Positions 5,876-7,923 of a DNA stretch of 7,923 bases are shown piece after piece; the first letter of the stretch is position 1; each line of letters opens with the position of its first letter. Under the pieces are notes generated by a model. It was not told the DNA's origin. It ran no database searches and saw nothing but the letters and a program-made list of their open reading frames with translations. The translations under genes were made by a program, and so were the position numbers. This DNA is from Anaerolineae bacterium. GTDB lineage: Bacteria; Chloroflexota; Anaerolineae; UBA1429. The stretch covers positions 1 to 7,923 of the forward strand of contig SKLG01000520.1 of the NCBI GenBank assembly GCA_007123335.1, written 5' to 3'.

Positions 5876-6525
5876 GGAGGACCACACCGGTCAGCGAGAG
5901 CCAGCCCCTTGACGCTGGCGCACTGGTAGATGAACCGCTCTACGTCACGGGGCACCTGATAGGCGATGGGCAAGCCTTTCCCCAGGCGACGGCGAATCTC
6001 AGAGGAGGAGATGCCGATCTCCAACGTCTCCAGGACATCGGTGGCCGCGGCCAGGCCAGGTATATCTCGGTTCAACTCCTCGAGGCCCAGATCGTAACCA
6101 GGGCGGCTAATGGCCACCAGACGGGCGAGCTGGATGATCTCGTGCGGCTGACGCCACTCACGCAGCGAACGCAACGAGTCGGCGCCGAGGATGAAATGGA
6201 GCGAGGCGGGACGATGGATAGCCTTGATCTGGCGAAGGGTATCTACCGTGTACGAGGGTCCTTGCCGATCCAGATCGACGCGCGAGACCAAAAGCTGGGG
6301 ATTATCAGCGATGGCCAGCTCCACCATCTGCCAGCGTTCCTCGGCAGAGAACAGGGTGCCCTCTTCCTGTTTGAGCGGGGAGATACGCGCCGGCACAATG
6401 AGGACCGTATCCAGCATCAGACAAACGCGGGCTTCTTCGGCCACGATCAGATGACCGATATGGATCGGATCAAAGGTGCCGCCTAGAACGCCGAGGCGAA
6501 CGCCGGTCGATGTGCAGGGGTTCAC
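5866..6525 (-). CDS. nadD: Nicotinate-nucleotide adenylyltransferase
   Basis: Transfers AMP from ATP to nicotinate mononucleotide, giving deamido-NAD in the NAD biosynthesis pathway. From GTG 6525 it has 219 residues, the usual length. The nucleotidyltransferase motif GGTFDPIHIGHL (15-26) carries the HxGH signature. GPSYTVDTL (89-97), FILGADSL (111-118) and ISSSEIRRRL (172-181) are the other family motifs. The chosen start gives a GTGA overlap with the obg stop (TGA 6522-6524), the classic arrangement for translational coupling. A GTG at 6531 is possible and adds two residues. No strong ribosome binding site is seen, which fits reinitiation after obg. The family often sits next to obg and rsfS; here the next gene is instead a TIM-barrel protein. 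The short tail after VERFIYQ is Cys/Pro-containing and lies partly in the overlap. Confidence 0.95.
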   Translation of the reverse strand: MNPCTSTGVRLGVLGGTFDPIHIGHLIVAEEARVCLMLDTVLIVPARISPLKQEEGTLFSAEERWQMVELAIADNPQLLVSRVDLDRQGPSYTVDTLRQIKAIHRPASLHFILGADSLRSLREWRQPHEIIQLARLVAISRPGYDLGLEELNRDIPGLAAATDVLETLEIGISSSEIRRRLGKGLPIAYQVPRDVERFIYQCASVKGLALADRCGPPCE

Positions 6526-7787
6526 GACCACTCGAGCTCAATATCGCCAATGAACACGGTGTCGCCCAGCTCCACGCCGGCCTCTTCCATCTGCGCCGAG
6601 ATGCCGCGCGCGTGCAGGATGCGCTCAAAGCGCTCAATGGCCTCATCGTTGCTCCAATCGGTCATGATGGCCAGGCGCTCGATCTCGGCGCCCGAGAGGC
6701 GATACACCCCAGGGGCTTCCTGGACGATCTCGACGTCAGTGCTTTCCGCCTCCTGGTGGGGACGAAAGACATAAAGCTCCGGCTGTTTCGGCTCCTCCTC
6801 TGGGAGCGCCTCCAGACGCGTGGCGAGGGCGCGCAAGAGCTCGACGACGCCTTGCCGCGTGACAGCCGAGATGCCCATCACCTCATCGACCTCGTCCTCC
6901 AATGCTTCACGGACTAGATCGAGCATGTCTTCAGCATCGGTGAGATCCATCTTGTTGAGCACCACGATCTGCGGCTTAGCCGCCAGCCTCTTGCTATAAA
7001 GGGCCAGCTCCTGGTTGATAGCGTGATAGTCGCTCACCGGATCAAGGCTGGCGGCGTCGAGGAGATGCACCAGGAGCCGGGTGCGCTCCACGTGGCGCAG
7101 GAATTGGAGCCCCAGACCCGCGCCCTCGTGGGCGCCCTCGATGAGGCCCGGGATGTCGGCCATGACAAAGGAGCGCCCATCGATTTCGACCACGCCAAGG
7201 TTTGGGGAGAGAGTGGTAAAGGGATACTCGGCGATCTTGGGCCGGGCCGCGCTGACGCTGGCCAAGAGAGTCGACTTGCCGGCGTTAGGCTTGCCCAACA
7301 AGCCCACATCGGCGATGAGTCGCAATTCCAGTTCGAGGGTGCGCTCCTCGCCTGGCTCGCCGCGCTCGGCGAACCTCGGCGTCTGGTTGCTAGGTGATTT
7401 AAAGGCCTCGTTGCCGCGCCCACCGCGCCCGCCCCTGGCCGCCAACACCGTTTGTCCAGACTCGGTCAGATCGGCCAAGATTTCGCCGCTGGCCTTGTCG
7501 CGCACGACGGTGCCGGGGGGCACGTCGACATAGACATCATCACCGCTTCGCCCTTGGCGGCCTTTGCCCTGGCCGTGATTACCATCCTCGGCCGTAAAAT
7601 GGCGCCGTCGGCTAAATGCCACAAGGGTGTTTAGCTGATCATCGACGCGCAAATAGACATCTCCGCCCTTGCCGCCATTGCCACCGTTCGGCCCGCCAAA
7701 GGGGACATACTTTTCTCGGCGAAAGCTTACTACGCCATTGCCGCCGTGCCCGCCGCGCACGACGATGGTCGCCTCATCAAAAAACAC
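6522..7787 (-). CDS. obg: Obg/CgtA family ribosome-assembly GTPase
   Basis: A GTPase that binds the large ribosomal subunit and helps its maturation, linked to growth and stress control. Its 421 residues show all three domains. The glycine-rich Obg fold (about 1-158) contains VRGGHGGNG, GGPNGGNGGKGG and ARGGRGGRGN. The G domain has P-loop GKPNAGKST (165-173), switch YPFTTL (188-193), DIPG (211-214), NKMD (278-281) and SAV (307-309). The C-terminal OCT domain (about 338-421) includes VYRLSGAEIERL and ends GDIELEWS. The C-terminal domain is present in many Gram-positive and Chloroflexota Obg proteins but absent from several others. The start is GTG 7787, preceded by a strong GAGGTGA site. A good promoter lies 65-95 bp upstream, making obg the first gene of its unit, followed by nadD with a 4-bp overlap. 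Confidence 0.97.
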   Translation of the reverse strand: MFFDEATIVVRGGHGGNGVVSFRREKYVPFGGPNGGNGGKGGDVYLRVDDQLNTLVAFSRRRHFTAEDGNHGQGKGRQGRSGDDVYVDVPPGTVVRDKASGEILADLTESGQTVLAARGGRGGRGNEAFKSPSNQTPRFAERGEPGEERTLELELRLIADVGLLGKPNAGKSTLLASVSAARPKIAEYPFTTLSPNLGVVEIDGRSFVMADIPGLIEGAHEGAGLGLQFLRHVERTRLLVHLLDAASLDPVSDYHAINQELALYSKRLAAKPQIVVLNKMDLTDAEDMLDLVREALEDEVDEVMGISAVTRQGVVELLRALATRLEALPEEEPKQPELYVFRPHQEAESTDVEIVQEAPGVYRLSGAEIERLAIMTDWSNDEAIERFERILHARGISAQMEEAGVELGDTVFIGDIELEWS

Positions 7788-7791
7788 GTGC

Positions 7792-7798
7792 TCACCTC
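7792..7798 (-). promoter_or_regulatory. obg ribosome binding site
   Basis: GAGGTGA on the minus strand, a seven-base match to the anti-Shine-Dalgarno complement, 4 nt from GTG 7787 (7 nt counted from the GAGG core). It supports the non-ATG start. Confidence 0.75.
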
Positions 7799-7811
7799 AA
7801 GACTGCCAAAC

Positions 7812-7830
7812 GGGCTCAAGACACGAGCCC
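7812..7830 (-). promoter_or_regulatory. Small hairpin in the obg leader
   Basis: GGGCTC (7812-7817) and GAGCCC (7825-7830) pair around a 7-base loop. It lies in the predicted 5' leader, about 14 bp upstream of the ribosome binding site. It could affect RNA stability or translation, but a six-base stem may be chance. Confidence 0.3.
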
Positions 7831-7853
7831 ATCGATTCACGAAACACCTATCG

Positions 7854-7882
7854 AGGATAGCGGCAAGGCCCGTTTCTGTCAA
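7854..7882 (-). promoter_or_regulatory. Sigma-70 type promoter of the obg-nadD unit
   Basis: On the minus strand a perfect -35 TTGACA (7877-7882) is followed after 17 bp by -10 TATCCT (7854-7859, 4 of 6 consensus). Transcription would begin near 7847, giving a leader of about 60 nt before GTG 7787. Position, spacing and the long coding run downstream make this the best promoter in the window. Confidence 0.65.
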
Positions 7883-7923
7883 GGTTTCTTGCCGTCTTGT
7901 CGCCTTGGGCCGAATACCCTTTC

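Noticed and set aside
5821..6917. Plus-strand frames antisense to nadD and obg
   Set aside because: The opposite strand encodes proteins with full sets of family motifs, so these are mirror frames.
7808..7875. AAACGGGC/GCCCGTTT inverted repeat around the obg promoter
   Set aside because: Arms are only 8 bp and 52 bp apart, and one lies in the untranscribed promoter spacer; likely chance in GC-rich DNA.

Overview
This window looks like ordinary bacterial chromosome from a GC-rich environmental organism, most probably Chloroflexota (Anaerolineae-like). That placement is inference. It rests on high GC, frequent GTG starts, a secreted protein ending in an LPLV-type tail that I associate with this phylum, and an obg-nadD pair beside sulfatase and sugar-acid enzymes. 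No phage, IS element, CRISPR array, tRNA or rRNA is visible.

Layout: a 5'-truncated sulfatase (1-863, +) converges on a secreted beta-rich protein of unknown function (973-1827, -). Between them lies a perfect 46-bp palindrome (879-924) that could terminate both. A gene-free stretch of about 550 bp (1828-2376) follows. It holds a 20-bp direct repeat, a 9-bp dyad and an orphan Shine-Dalgarno-like sequence, but no convincing gene.

From 2377 to 7787 five genes run on the minus strand. In transcription order they are obg (GTPase), nadD (NAD biosynthesis), a xylose-isomerase-like TIM-barrel protein, an enolase-superfamily dehydratase-like protein and asnS. A good sigma-70-type promoter (TTGACA-N17-TATCCT) precedes obg. 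obg/nadD overlap by GTGA, and nadD overlaps the TIM-barrel gene by 10 or 22 bp, so these three are probably one translationally coupled unit. A second promoter (TTGACG-N17-TATGCT) overlaps the TIM-barrel stop codon and would drive the dehydratase gene. asnS follows after a 67-bp spacer that carries a strong nested hairpin.

How the genes may work together: the housekeeping genes (obg, nadD, asnS) bracket two genes of probable sugar or sugar-acid catabolism. With the sulfatase at the left edge, this suggests use of sulfated or acidic polysaccharides, but no substrate can be read from the sequence. I see no clear new multi-gene system. The points most worth a second look are the two hairpin elements, the direct-repeat/dyad region upstream of the secreted protein, and the metabolic pair sitting downstream of nadD.
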